Source: Mycobacterium sp. IDR2000157661 (GTDB lineage: Bacteria; Actinomycetota; Actinomycetes; Mycobacteriales; Mycobacteriaceae). Taken from it: 64,000 nt of DNA. Made by a program: the position numbers and the translations under genes. The notes under the pieces were generated by a model, which saw nothing but the letters and a program-made list of their open reading frames with translations, was not told the origin of the DNA and did no database searches. The stretch spans positions 4,464,001 through 4,528,000 of the forward strand of contig NZ_CP081006.1 in the NCBI RefSeq assembly GCF_022317005.1, written 5' to 3'. Below are positions 30,520 through 39,823 of this stretch, piece by piece. The stretch's first letter is position 1; each line of letters opens with the position of its first letter.

Positions 30520-31803
30520 GTGCGCGATCTTGTCTTGACCGCTTTCCGGCCCCGCACCTCCCCGCCCGGCGTCGCGACGGTGTTGCGCTCGATTCTGTGG
30601 CCGCTGGCGATCCTGTTCATCATCCACCGCAGCTACGTGCTGGCGACCAACGGCTACATCACCGACGACTACGGACCCGTCTATCGCGCCGTCGTGAACT
30701 TCAAGATGGGCTGGGACATCTACAACGAGCACTTCGATCACGTCGACCCGCACTACCTCTACCCGCCGGGCGGCACTCTGTTGATGGCGCCGTTCGGGTA
30801 TCTACCCGTCGACGCGTCGCGGTACTGGTTCATCACGTTCAACACGATCGCGATGGTGCTGGCCGCCTACTTCCTGGTGCGCCTGTTCGGCTACGGCTTC
30901 CGGTCGGTGGCGTTGCCCGCCCTGCTGGCGGTGATGTTCTGCACCGAAAGCGTGATCAACACCCTGGTGTTCGGCAACATCAACGGCGTCCTGCTGCTGA
31001 TGGAGGTGTTGTTCTTCCGGTGGCTGCTCGACCGCGACAAGAAACACGAATGGTGGGCCGGCATCGCGATCGGCCTGACGCTGGTCGTCAAACCCCTTCT
31101 GGCCCCGCTGCTGTTGCTGCCCCTGCTCAACCGCCAATGGCGTGCGCTGGCGAGTGCGTTCGCGGTGCCGCTGGTGTTCAACGTGGCGGCGTGGCCGTTG
31201 ATCAGCGATCCGATGAGCTTCATCACGCGCACGATCCCCTACATCCTGACGACCCGCGACTACTTCAACAGTTCGATCGCCGGCAACGGCATCTACTACG
31301 GCCTGCCGACATGGCTGATCCTGTTGCTGCGCATCGGTTTTGCCCTCCTCGCCGGCTACACCCTGTGGCTGCTCTACAAGTACTACCGGACCCGCGACCC
31401 GTTGTTCTGGATGCTCACCTCCTCAGGCGTGGTGCTCACCGCGTCGTTCCTGGTGCTCTCGTTGGGCCAGGGCTACTACTCGATCGCGCTGTTCCCGTTC
31501 CTGATGACGGTGGTGCTGCGCAACTCGGTGCTGCGCAACTGGGTGGCGTGGGTGGCGATCTACGGGTTCATGAGCGCCGACCGGTGGCTACTCGGGCACT
31601 GGCCGTCGACGGGCCGCTTCCTGGAGTACATGAAGATCACCTACGGCTGGGGCCTGATGCTGGTCGTGGTGTTCTCGGTGCTGTACTTCCGCTACCTCGA
31701 CGCCAAGGCCGAGAGCCGCCTCGACGACGGTATCGACCCCGTGTGGATGAAAGAGCAGGAACCGTCGGCGCCCGCGAAACCCGTCGCGCCGCCGATCAGC
31801 TGA
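30520..31803 (+). CDS. aftC: Arabinofuranosyltransferase AftC
   Basis: A 427-residue GT-C (GT87) membrane enzyme with about ten transmembrane helices. The first extracytoplasmic loop contains TDDYGPVYRAV with the acidic pair expected at the active site, and PHYLYPPGG follows. AftC adds alpha-1,3 arabinofuranose branches from decaprenyl-phospho-arabinose to arabinogalactan and lipoarabinomannan. Synteny between the Rv2672-like gene and msrB agrees with this name. GTG 30520 gives the homologue-like length. The frame upstream overlaps the lipoprotein gene. Confidence 0.92.
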   Translation: MRDLVLTAFRPRTSPPGVATVLRSILWPLAILFIIHRSYVLATNGYITDDYGPVYRAVVNFKMGWDIYNEHFDHVDPHYLYPPGGTLLMAPFGYLPVDASRYWFITFNTIAMVLAAYFLVRLFGYGFRSVALPALLAVMFCTESVINTLVFGNINGVLLLMEVLFFRWLLDRDKKHEWWAGIAIGLTLVVKPLLAPLLLLPLLNRQWRALASAFAVPLVFNVAAWPLISDPMSFITRTIPYILTTRDYFNSSIAGNGIYYGLPTWLILLLRIGFALLAGYTLWLLYKYYRTRDPLFWMLTSSGVVLTASFLVLSLGQGYYSIALFPFLMTVVLRNSVLRNWVAWVAIYGFMSADRWLLGHWPSTGRFLEYMKITYGWGLMLVVVFSVLYFRYLDAKAESRLDDGIDPVWMKEQEPSAPAKPVAPPIS

Positions 31804-31842
31804 GTAGCGATGCGTGCCGCCGAACGCCGCTAACGTGGAACC

Positions 31843-32259
31843 ATGACGACACCGGGTCCCAAGTTGCAGCTCACCGACGACGAGTGGCGCCAGAAGCTCA
31901 CGCCCGAGGAGTTCGCGGTGTTGCGCCAGGCCGGCACCGAGCGCCCGTTCACCGGCGAGTACACCGAGACCAAGACCGAGGGTGTCTACGAGTGCCGCGC
32001 CTGCGGGGCCGAACTGTTCCGCAGCACCGAGAAGTTCGAGTCGCACTGCGGCTGGCCGTCGTTCTTCGATCCTGCCGACAGTGACGCGGTGATCCTGCGG
32101 TCCGACGACTCGCTGGGAATGCGCCGCGTCGAGGTGCTGTGTGCCAACTGCCACAGCCATCTCGGCCACGTCTTCGAGGGCGAGGGCTACCCGACGCCGA
32201 CCGACAAGCGGTACTGCATCAATTCGATCTCACTGCGGCTGGTTCCGCCGGCGTCGTGA
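31843..32259 (+). CDS. msrB: Peptide-methionine (R)-S-oxide reductase
   Basis: A 138-residue repair enzyme that reduces methionine-R-sulfoxide. It shows both zinc CxxC pairs (CRAC and CANC), GWPSF, the HLGHVF motif and the catalytic Cys in RYCINS. Length and motifs are complete. It follows aftC by 39 bp. Confidence 0.95.
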   Translation: MTTPGPKLQLTDDEWRQKLTPEEFAVLRQAGTERPFTGEYTETKTEGVYECRACGAELFRSTEKFESHCGWPSFFDPADSDAVILRSDDSLGMRRVEVLCANCHSHLGHVFEGEGYPTPTDKRYCINSISLRLVPPAS

Positions 32260-32344
32260 TCGCTCGGCCGCGAGCGAGAACTCGTGGCTGCGCATCTGTC
32301 ACGATCGCGACCAGGAATGCTATCTCGGCGCCCGTGTCGTCCGG

Positions 32345-32656
32345 TTATCCCGGATAGACGGCGAACTCCGCCCGATCCGCGGTGTCGGCCACGCACTGGA
32401 ACAGCAGCGGCGCGGTCATCGCGTTGCCGGAGTAGCACGTGAACGGCCCTATCACCTGGTACTTGTCGCCGTAGAGGTCGTACTGGGCGGCGAAATCCGA
32501 CGCCGTGAGGCAGTCGATGTCGCCGGCGGTGATCTCGATGAGTTGGCCCGCGCGTGGCGGACATTGAAAGCCGTTCTGCGCCTGCGCGACGCCGACACAT
32601 CCCCCCACTAGGGCGGCGGTCGACATCGCGGCGCCGGCCCATGCCGTCATGTTCAT
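32345..32656 (-). CDS. Small secreted hypothetical protein
   Basis: A 103-residue protein with a signal peptide (about residues 1-27, ending GVAQAQNG). The mature domain has four cysteines (FQCPP, DCLTA, TCYSG, QCVAD) and is acidic and aromatic-rich, so it is probably a disulfide-bonded exported protein. I do not recognise a family. ATG 32656 is chosen; another ATG two codons later is possible. It is convergent to msrB with an 85-bp gap. Confidence 0.7.
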   Translation of the reverse strand: MNMTAWAGAAMSTAALVGGCVGVAQAQNGFQCPPRAGQLIEITAGDIDCLTASDFAAQYDLYGDKYQVIGPFTCYSGNAMTAPLLFQCVADTADRAEFAVYPG

Positions 32657-32710
32657 CCACTCATGATGAGCGCCGGCGCCGCTGTCGGCGTGGTGTTCGG
32701 GCAAACTGCC

Positions 32711-33415
32711 TCAGGGCAACCGCTCGATCAACTGCTCGGCGCTCACGCGCGGGCCGGTGAAGAACGGCGTCTCCTCACGGACGTGGCGGCGGGCGTCGGT
32801 GGCGCGCAGATCACGCATCACGTCGACGATGCGATGCAGTTCGGGCGCCTCGAACGCCAGGATCCACTCGTAGTCGCCGAGCGCGAACGCCGGCACCGTG
32901 TTGGCCCGCACGTCCTTGTACCCCCGCGCGGCCATGCCGTGTTCGGCGAGCATGCGACGACGCTCGTCGTCGGGCAACAGGTACCAGTCCAGTGAGCGCA
33001 CGAACGGATACACACAGATGTAGTTGCCGGGCTCCTCGCCGGCGAGGAACGCCGGGATGTGGCTCTTGTTGAACTCGGCGGGCCGGTGCAGCGCGACGTT
33101 GCTCCACACCGGCGTGCTCGCCCGGCCCAGCGCCGTGGTGCGGCGGAAGTCGGCGTAGGTGGCCTGCAGCGCCTCGACGGTCTCGGCGTGCGTCCAGATC
33201 ATGAAATCGGCGTCGGCGCGCATCCCCGCGATGTCGTAGAGGCCGCGGATCACCACACCCCGCTCCTCCTGGTGCTTGAGGAAGGTCGCGGTCTCGTCCA
33301 CGGCGGCCGCGCGCCCCTCTCCGTCCTGGCCGAGCTGCCCTGGCCGCACCGAGAACACCGAGAACATCAGGTAGCGGATGGTGGCGTTGAGCGTGTCGTA
33401 GTCGAGCTTGGCCAT
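32711..33415 (-). CDS. hemQ: Coproheme decarboxylase (chlorite dismutase-like HemQ)
   Basis: A 234-residue dimeric-barrel protein that converts Fe-coproporphyrin III to heme b with peroxide. It carries the family's MFSVFSV start strand, FMIWTHAETVEAL, YPFVRSLDWYLLPDDERRRMLAEHG and the C-terminal TPFFTGP. The SDW/YLLP region has the catalytic Tyr of actinobacterial HemQ. It lies with hemG and hemE on the minus strand, the terminal heme genes of the Gram-positive coproporphyrin route. Confidence 0.93.
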   Translation of the reverse strand: MAKLDYDTLNATIRYLMFSVFSVRPGQLGQDGEGRAAAVDETATFLKHQEERGVVIRGLYDIAGMRADADFMIWTHAETVEALQATYADFRRTTALGRASTPVWSNVALHRPAEFNKSHIPAFLAGEEPGNYICVYPFVRSLDWYLLPDDERRRMLAEHGMAARGYKDVRANTVPAFALGDYEWILAFEAPELHRIVDVMRDLRATDARRHVREETPFFTGPRVSAEQLIERLP

Positions 33416-33419
33416 GGGT

Positions 33420-34784
33420 CTATCGTGCCACGCGCGAGGTCACCAACGAGGCCGCTGCCCTGGTGGCCGCCGAGACGCAGGCGGGCACGCCGATGCCGTC
33501 CAGATAACCGCCCGCAACGGCGATGGTCGGCGGCAGCCCGGCGCGCAGATCGGTGACCAGCTCGGCGTGCGCGGGCCCGTACTGGGGCATGGCGTCGATC
33601 CAGCGCTGCACCCGGCAGTCGACGGGTTCGGTGCTGACGCCGAACAGGGTGTCCAGGTCCTGCGCCGACCATTCGAGCAGGTCCTCGTCGCCCGCGCTGG
33701 ACGCCAGATCGTCACCGAAGCGGCCGAACGACAGTCGCACCAGTTCGACGTTGCCGCGCCGGCCCCACTTGCGCGTCGTCAGCGTGATCGCCTTGGCCCG
33801 CAGGCGTTCGCCGCCGGCCACCAGCACACCGGACTGCTGGGGCAGCGGGGTGCCGCCGGGCAACGCCAACGCCACCAGTGCGGTTGACGCGACGGGGATG
33901 CGGCGCGCTGCCGCAGCAGTCCTGGGAGCGATGTCGGCGACCAGCCGCGCCAGCCGCGGCGCGGGTACGGCCAGCACCACCGCGTCGGCGTGGTGGCGGG
34001 TGCCTTCATCGTCGACCAGTTGCCAGCCGGTCGCGCCGCGGTCCACCCGTTCGACGGCCACCTGCAACCAGCGCACACCTGCGCGCCGCACCAGTTCGTC
34101 GACCAGCACCGAGTAACCGCCCTCGACCGCGCCGAACACCGACCCCGTGCTCGGCGGCGCCGCCGTTGCCAATGCCTCACGCACCGCCTCGGTGAGGTTG
34201 CGCGCGCCCCGGTCCAGCACCACCGTCAGGGTCGGGATCGCCGAGCGCACCCCGATCGTGGCCGCCGAACCGGAGTAGACGCCCATCAGCAGCGGCTCCA
34301 CCGATCGGGCCACCACCTGGGGGCCGAAGCGGTCACCGACGAGTTCGGCCACCGACGGGTCGGCGCCGGGTCGCCATGAGAAGGGCCGGCGAGGTTCGTC
34401 GCGTATGCGCGCGATCGTCGCGTCGTCCACCAGTCCGGCCAGTGCCGTCGGCTGCGCCGGAAGGCCCTGCAGCGTGCCTGCGGGCAGCGGGTGCAGCGCC
34501 GCCTGGCTGTAGATCAGCGGCCGCGCGCCCGTCGTCCCCACCTGCCTGTCCGCCAGCCCGAGTTCGGCCAGCAGCGCGGGCACCTCCGGTCGCCGCGCGA
34601 CGAAAGCCTCCGCCCCGACGTCCATGGGCTGGCCGCCGATTCTCTCGGTGCGCAACACCCCGCCCAGCCGGTCGGCGGGGTCGAACAGCGTGATCGACGC
34701 GTCCGGTCCGGCGGCCACCCGCAGGCGATATGCGGCCACCAGACCCGAAATACCACCGCCCACAACGCAATAGGAGACAGTCAT
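33420..34784 (-). CDS. hemG: Coproporphyrinogen III oxidase / protoporphyrinogen oxidase (HemY-type)
   Basis: A 454-residue FAD-dependent oxidase. The N-terminal dinucleotide-binding motif is VVGGGISGLVAAYRL, followed by LFDPADRLGGVLRTE. The MDVGAEAFVARRPE substrate region and the C-terminal FAD strand with VAGGYLDGIGVPACV are intact. In actinobacteria this enzyme oxidises coproporphyrinogen III and hands on to HemH and HemQ. ATG 34784 overlaps the stop of hemE by ATGA, and hemQ follows 4 bp after its stop, so the three are one operon. Confidence 0.93.
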   Translation of the reverse strand: MTVSYCVVGGGISGLVAAYRLRVAAGPDASITLFDPADRLGGVLRTERIGGQPMDVGAEAFVARRPEVPALLAELGLADRQVGTTGARPLIYSQAALHPLPAGTLQGLPAQPTALAGLVDDATIARIRDEPRRPFSWRPGADPSVAELVGDRFGPQVVARSVEPLLMGVYSGSAATIGVRSAIPTLTVVLDRGARNLTEAVREALATAAPPSTGSVFGAVEGGYSVLVDELVRRAGVRWLQVAVERVDRGATGWQLVDDEGTRHHADAVVLAVPAPRLARLVADIAPRTAAAARRIPVASTALVALALPGGTPLPQQSGVLVAGGERLRAKAITLTTRKWGRRGNVELVRLSFGRFGDDLASSAGDEDLLEWSAQDLDTLFGVSTEPVDCRVQRWIDAMPQYGPAHAELVTDLRAGLPPTIAVAGGYLDGIGVPACVSAATRAAASLVTSRVAR

Positions 34785-35845
34785 AGCGAGTGCACCAACG
34801 CCACCAGGTCGGTGATGATGTCGGGATCGGTGCCGGGCAGCACCCCGTGACCGAGGTTGAAGACGTGTCCGGCCGCACCGGCGTCGACCGCACGGCGACC
34901 CTCGTCGACGACGGTGCGCGCGGCCTTCTCGGCCACCGCCCAGCCGGCCAGCAGCACGACCGGATCGAGGTTGCCCTGAAGCGCCACGCCGGCCTGCACC
35001 CGGGCGGCGGCGTCGGGCAGCGCCGTGCGCCAGTCCACGCCGACGACGGCCGGGGCGCCGTGCCCGCAGGCGGCCTGCGACATCACGCCCAGCAGTTCGG
35101 CGGTACCCACCCCGAAGTGGGTCATCGGCACGCCCGCCGACGCCAACGAGGCGAACACCCTGGTGCTGTGCGGCAGCACATGGCTGCGGTAGTCGGCCAG
35201 CGAGAGCGTGCCGGCCCACGAGTCGAACAACTGGATCGCGTCGACTCCGGCGTCCACCTGGGTCTGCAGGAACGCGATCGTCACGTCGGTCAGCGCCGTC
35301 ATCAGCGCGTGCCAGGTGTCGGGTTCGCCGAGCATCATCGCCTTGGTGCGCTCGTGGTTGCGGCTGGGCCCGCCCTCCACCAGATAGGAAGCCAGGGTGA
35401 ACGGTGCCCCTGCGAACCCGATCAGCGGCACGGCGCCGAGTTCGGACACCAACATGCTCACCGCCTCGGCCACCGCCGCCACCTGCTCGCGCTGCAGCGG
35501 TTGCATCGCCTGCACATCGGCCAGGGTGCGAATCGGGTTCGCGATCACCGGGCCGACGTCGGGCACGATGTCGAGGTCGATTCCCGACGCGCGAAGCGGC
35601 ACCACGATGTCGGAGAACAGGATCGCGGCGTCCACGCCGTGCCTACGGACGGGCTGCAGCGTGATCTCGGTGATCAACTCGGCGTCGAAGCAGGCCTGCA
35701 TCATCGTGTTCTTGGCCCGCAAGGCGCGGTACTCGGGTAGCGAGCGGCCGGCCTGCCGCATGAACCACACCGGCACGCGGCCGGGTTTGCGGCCGCCTGC
35801 GGCGGCCAGGTAGGGCGACTCGGGCAGGTCACGGCGGGTGTTCAT
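34781..35845 (-). CDS. hemE: Uroporphyrinogen decarboxylase
   Basis: A 354-residue cytosolic enzyme making coproporphyrinogen III. The signatures PVWFMRQAGRSLPEYR and the catalytic Asp in AILFSDIVVPL are present, as are FAGAPFTLASYLVEGG and the C-terminal FNLGHGVLPGTDPD. ATG 35845 (MNTRRDLPESPYLAA) matches the start of known mycobacterial HemE. Longer frames upstream are unsupported. It is divergent from the DUF3000 gene. Confidence 0.96.
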   Translation of the reverse strand: MNTRRDLPESPYLAAAGGRKPGRVPVWFMRQAGRSLPEYRALRAKNTMMQACFDAELITEITLQPVRRHGVDAAILFSDIVVPLRASGIDLDIVPDVGPVIANPIRTLADVQAMQPLQREQVAAVAEAVSMLVSELGAVPLIGFAGAPFTLASYLVEGGPSRNHERTKAMMLGEPDTWHALMTALTDVTIAFLQTQVDAGVDAIQLFDSWAGTLSLADYRSHVLPHSTRVFASLASAGVPMTHFGVGTAELLGVMSQAACGHGAPAVVGVDWRTALPDAAARVQAGVALQGNLDPVVLLAGWAVAEKAARTVVDEGRRAVDAGAAGHVFNLGHGVLPGTDPDIITDLVALVHSL

Positions 35846-35964
35846 CGTCTTCAATGCTGCCATGCCGATGCGGCGGCCCCCGTCACGCCTCGGGCGATCG
35901 GATGCGGCGGAGAATCGGCGCGCCACGCGCACAGACCTGCCCGAATCCGCTAGCGTCAAATGTC

Positions 35965-36546
35965 GTGACCACCGCCGAACCGGCTCAGTTCCGCGAAGCG
36001 GTGGCGGCGATGAATGCCACCACCGTGCGACCGGAGATCGAGCTGGGTCCGATCCGCCCGCCGCAGCGGCTGGCACCGTACAGCTATGCGCTGGGCGCCG
36101 AGGTCCGCCACCCCGAGACGGCTATCGTCCCGGAGCGCTCGGAGGGTGACGCGTTCGGACGGCTCATCCTGTTGCACGATCCCGAAGGCGCCGAGGCGTG
36201 GGACGGCACCATGCGGCTCGTCGCCTACGTCCAGGCCGACCTGGACTCCAGCGAGGCCGTCGATCCCCTGCTGCCCGAGGTGGCATGGAGTTGGCTGGTG
36301 GACGCCCTCGAGCAGCGGGCCGAGCACGTCACCGCGCTTGGCGGCACCGTCACGGCCACCACGTCGGTGCGCTACGGCGACATCTCGGGTCCGCCGCGCG
36401 CCCACCAGCTCGAGCTGCGGGCGTCGTGGACCGCGACGACGCTCGAACTCGGGCCGCACGTCGAGGCGTTCTGCGAGGTGCTCGAACACGCGGCCGGCCT
36501 GCCGCCCACCGGGGTGACCGACCTGAGCTCCCGCACCCGCGCCTGA
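35965..36546 (+). CDS. DUF3000 family protein
   Basis: A 193-residue actinobacterial protein: REAVAAMNATTVRPEIELGPIRPPQRLAPYSYAL at the start and the aromatic AWSWLVDALEQR in the centre are family-typical. No reaction is known. In mycobacteria it always seems to precede RNase D (Rv2680-Rv2681), and here too the next ATG lies two bases after its stop, suggesting a shared RNA-related role. GTG 35965 is the start that avoids overlap with hemE. Confidence 0.88.
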   Translation: MTTAEPAQFREAVAAMNATTVRPEIELGPIRPPQRLAPYSYALGAEVRHPETAIVPERSEGDAFGRLILLHDPEGAEAWDGTMRLVAYVQADLDSSEAVDPLLPEVAWSWLVDALEQRAEHVTALGGTVTATTSVRYGDISGPPRAHQLELRASWTATTLELGPHVEAFCEVLEHAAGLPPTGVTDLSSRTRA

Positions 36547-36548
36547 CG

Positions 36549-37844
36549 ATGCCCGAGGCAACCGAACCCGAGCACTCCCAGGCTGACCCGCCCGAACCCG
36601 CTGAACCCGAGGCCACACCGCTGCTGGCCCCGCGCGACGGCGTGCCCGCCCTGTCGGTCAGCTCCAGCGAGATCCACCGAGCCGCGGAGCTTCTCGACTC
36701 CGGGCACGGGCCCTTCGCGGTCGACGCCGAGCGCGCGTCGGGGTTCCGGTACTCCAACCGTGCCTACCTGGTGCAGATCCGGAGGGCCGGCGCAGGGACC
36801 GTCCTGATCGACCCGGTCAACCACGGCGGCGATCCCGTTGCCACCTTGGCACCGGTCGCCGAGGTGCTGGCCACCGACGAGTGGGTACTGCACGCCGCCG
36901 ATCAGGATCTGCCGTGTCTGGCCGAACTCGGCATGCGGCCGACCAAGCTGTACGACACCGAGTTGGCCGGTCGGCTTGCCGGCTATGACAAGGTCAACCT
37001 CGCCGCGATGGTGCAGCGCCTGCTGGGCCTGCAGTTGACGAAGGGGCACGGCGCCGCCGACTGGTCCAAGCGGCCGCTGCCCGACGAGTGGCTGAACTAC
37101 GCCGCTCTGGACGTCGAGGTGCTGATCGACCTGCGTCACGCCGTCGCGGCCGTGCTCGAGGAACAAGGCAAAACCGACTGGGCGGCACAGGAATTCGAGC
37201 ACTTACGCACCTACGTGGCGCCACCGACCCGGCGCGACCGTTGGCGACGCACCTCGGGCATCCACAAGGTCCGCGACCAGCGTGCCCTTGCGGCGGTGCG
37301 CGAGATGTGGACCGCCCGCGACACCATCGCCCAGCGCCGTGACATCGCGCCGGGCCGAATCCTGCCCGACGCCGCGATAGTCAACGCCGCCACCGTCGAC
37401 CCCGACACCGTCGAACAGCTGACCGCTCTGCCGGTCTTCGGCGGCTCCCGGCAGCGCCGCAGCGCCAGGGTGTGGCTCGACGCGCTGGCGCGGGCCCGGA
37501 CCACGCCGGACCCGCCGACGATCCATGAGCCGCCGAACGGTCCGCCGCCTGCGTCCCGCTGGGCCCGACGCAAGCCGGAGGCGGCCGTCCGGCTCGAAGC
37601 GGCGCGTGCGGGACTTGTACAACTGTCGCAACGGGTTTCGACTCCCGCGGAAAATATTCTGGCGCCTGACACCGTGCGCCGGCTGTGCTGGGACTGGGAG
37701 CCCGTCGACGACCGTGCAGGCGTCGTCGAGGCGTTCCTACGCAATGCGGGCGCGCGTCAGTGGCAGCGCGAGTTGACGGTGCCGGTGCTGGCCGGTGCGC
37801 TGGCCGCTGCCGACGCGAAGGTCCAGACCGGCGAACAGACCTGA
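36549..37844 (+). CDS. rnd: Ribonuclease D-like 3'-5' exonuclease with HRDC domain
   Basis: A 431-residue RNase D homologue. Exo I is FAVDAERASG (the D-x-E pair), Exo II is in LHAADQDLPCL, and Exo III is in YAALDVEVLIDL. HRDC-type helices (VREMWTARDTIAQRRDIAPGRILPDAAIV) lie near residue 260, and a second HRDC-like part follows. It is expected to trim tRNA and other stable RNA 3' ends. A Pro/Glu-rich N-terminal leader of about 30 residues precedes the core. Confidence 0.93.
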   Translation: MPEATEPEHSQADPPEPAEPEATPLLAPRDGVPALSVSSSEIHRAAELLDSGHGPFAVDAERASGFRYSNRAYLVQIRRAGAGTVLIDPVNHGGDPVATLAPVAEVLATDEWVLHAADQDLPCLAELGMRPTKLYDTELAGRLAGYDKVNLAAMVQRLLGLQLTKGHGAADWSKRPLPDEWLNYAALDVEVLIDLRHAVAAVLEEQGKTDWAAQEFEHLRTYVAPPTRRDRWRRTSGIHKVRDQRALAAVREMWTARDTIAQRRDIAPGRILPDAAIVNAATVDPDTVEQLTALPVFGGSRQRRSARVWLDALARARTTPDPPTIHEPPNGPPPASRWARRKPEAAVRLEAARAGLVQLSQRVSTPAENILAPDTVRRLCWDWEPVDDRAGVVEAFLRNAGARQWQRELTVPVLAGALAAADAKVQTGEQT

Positions 37845-37872
37845 ACCGAGCCGACACGCGCGCCGGCCGGGA

Positions 37873-39795
37873 TCAGTCGAGGCGCTCGCTGATCTCGCTC
37901 TCGCTGGCCTCGCCGACGGAGCTGCCCTGTGCGGCCACCCAGCCGGTGATCTGACGGGCGATGTTGCGATCGGTGAGCCCGACCTCGGCCAGCACCTCAC
38001 CGCGTGAGGCGTGCGCGAAGAACTCCTGCGGCAACCCGACGTCGCGACACGGCACATCGACCTCGGCGCGCCGCAGTGCCGCCGACACGGCGGACCCGAC
38101 GCCCCCGTTGACGCCGTTGTCCTCGAGCGTCACCACGAGTTTGTGTGCGCGCGCAAGGCCGATCAGCGCCTCGGGGACGGGCAGCACCCAGCGCGGGTCG
38201 ACGACAGTCACACCGATGCCCTGGTTGCGCAGCAGCTCGGCCACCGACAGTGCCATGGCCGCGAAGGGCCCGACCGCCACCAGCAGGACGTCGTCGGACA
38301 GGTCGTCGCCGGGGACGGCGAGCACGTCGACACCGCCGCGGCGTTCGACGGCCGAGATGTCCTCGCCCACGTCGCCTTTGGGGAAGCGGATTGCGGTCGG
38401 ACCGTCGTTGACGTCGAGCGCCTCGCCGAGTTCCTCTCGCAGGCGCGCGCCGTCGCGCGGGGCGGCGACCCGCATGCCCGGCACGATGCTCAGCATCGAC
38501 AGGTCCCACATGCCGTTGTGGCTGGCGCCGTCCGGGCCGGTGACACCGGAGCGGTCCAGCACCATGGTGACCGGCAGTCGGTGCAGCGCGACGTCCATCA
38601 TCAGCTGGTCGAAAGCGCGGTTCAGGAACGTCGAGTAGATCGCCACGACCGGGTGCAGGCCGCCCATCGCCAGGCCGGCCGCTGAGGTCATCGCATGTTG
38701 TTCGGCGATGCCGACGTCGAAGAACCGGTCAGGGAAGCGGTCCCGGAACTTCGTCAGCCCCGTCGGACCCGGCATCGCGGCGGTGATCGCGACCACGTCT
38801 CGCCGCCGGGCCGCGTAGCCGATCAATGCGTCGGAGAAGGCCGAGGTCCACCCGGGTCCTGGAATGGACGTCGCCAGACCGGTCTCGGGGTCGATGACGC
38901 CGCACGCGTGCATCTGGTCGGCCTCGTCGTTCTCCGCGGGCGCGTATCCCATGCCCTTGCGGGTGACGACGTGCACGATCACCGGCATGTTGAAGCCACG
39001 GGCGTGTCGCAGCGCGGACTCGACCGCCTGCTCGTCGTGGCCGTCGATGGGGCCGACATACTTCAGGCCCAGGTCGGTGAACATCACCTGCGGCGACAGC
39101 GCGTCCTTGATGCCGGCCTTCATGCTGTGCATGAACTGGTAGCAGATCTCGCCGATGAGCGGGACCCCGCGCACGGCCTTACGGCCCTCTTCGAGAACGC
39201 GCTCGTATCCCGGCTGCAGCCGCAGCGCGGCCAGATGTTCGGCGAAACCGCCGATCGTGGGCGCATAGCTGCGGCCGTTGTCGTTGACGACGATGACGAC
39301 CGGGCGGCGCGCCGCGGCGATGTTGTTGAGAGCCTCCCAACACATGCCGCCGGTCAACGCGCCGTCACCGACGACGGCGACCACGTGGCGGTTGCGGTGC
39401 CCGGACAGCTCGAAGGCCTTGGCCAGCCCGTCGGCGTAGGACAGCGCCGAACTGGCGTGGCTGGACTCCACCCAGTCGTGCTCGCTCTCCTCGCGGGAGG
39501 GATAGCCCGACAGACCGCCCTTCTTGCGTAGCGAGTCGAACTCGTGGCTGCGACCGGTGAGCATCTTGTGCACGTAGGACTGATGTCCGGTGTCGAAGAT
39601 GATCGGATCGTGCGGCGAGTCGAACACCCGGTGCAGCGCGAGCGTGAGCTCGACGACGCCGAGGTTCGGGCCGAGATGCCCGCCGGTTGCAGCGACCTTG
39701 TGAATCAGGAACTCGCGAATTTCGCGCGCCAAATCGCTCAGCTGCGACTGTGTCAGGTGCTGCAGATCAGCGGGACCGCGGATCTGTTCAAGCAT
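37873..39795 (-). CDS. dxs: 1-Deoxy-D-xylulose-5-phosphate synthase
   Basis: A 640-residue thiamine-diphosphate enzyme, complete. The TPP motif GDGALTGGMCWEALNNIAA is present, as are the catalytic His in DTGHQSYVHK, the transketolase pyrimidine-domain GIAEQHA, and the C-terminal transketolase domain (VTLEDNGVNGGVGSAV). It makes DXP from pyruvate and glyceraldehyde-3-phosphate, the first step of the MEP isoprenoid route. That route supplies decaprenyl phosphate for the wall, including the AftC donor. Confidence 0.96.
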   Translation of the reverse strand: MLEQIRGPADLQHLTQSQLSDLAREIREFLIHKVAATGGHLGPNLGVVELTLALHRVFDSPHDPIIFDTGHQSYVHKMLTGRSHEFDSLRKKGGLSGYPSREESEHDWVESSHASSALSYADGLAKAFELSGHRNRHVVAVVGDGALTGGMCWEALNNIAAARRPVVIVVNDNGRSYAPTIGGFAEHLAALRLQPGYERVLEEGRKAVRGVPLIGEICYQFMHSMKAGIKDALSPQVMFTDLGLKYVGPIDGHDEQAVESALRHARGFNMPVIVHVVTRKGMGYAPAENDEADQMHACGVIDPETGLATSIPGPGWTSAFSDALIGYAARRRDVVAITAAMPGPTGLTKFRDRFPDRFFDVGIAEQHAMTSAAGLAMGGLHPVVAIYSTFLNRAFDQLMMDVALHRLPVTMVLDRSGVTGPDGASHNGMWDLSMLSIVPGMRVAAPRDGARLREELGEALDVNDGPTAIRFPKGDVGEDISAVERRGGVDVLAVPGDDLSDDVLLVAVGPFAAMALSVAELLRNQGIGVTVVDPRWVLPVPEALIGLARAHKLVVTLEDNGVNGGVGSAVSAALRRAEVDVPCRDVGLPQEFFAHASRGEVLAEVGLTDRNIARQITGWVAAQGSSVGEASESEISERLD

Positions 39796-39823
39796 TCCGT
39801 CAGTCTACGCACGCATATCGTGG

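Noticed and set aside
32264..32279. Short stem CGCTCG/CGAGCG after msrB as terminator
   Set aside because: It is only six base pairs, without a tail; too weak to call.
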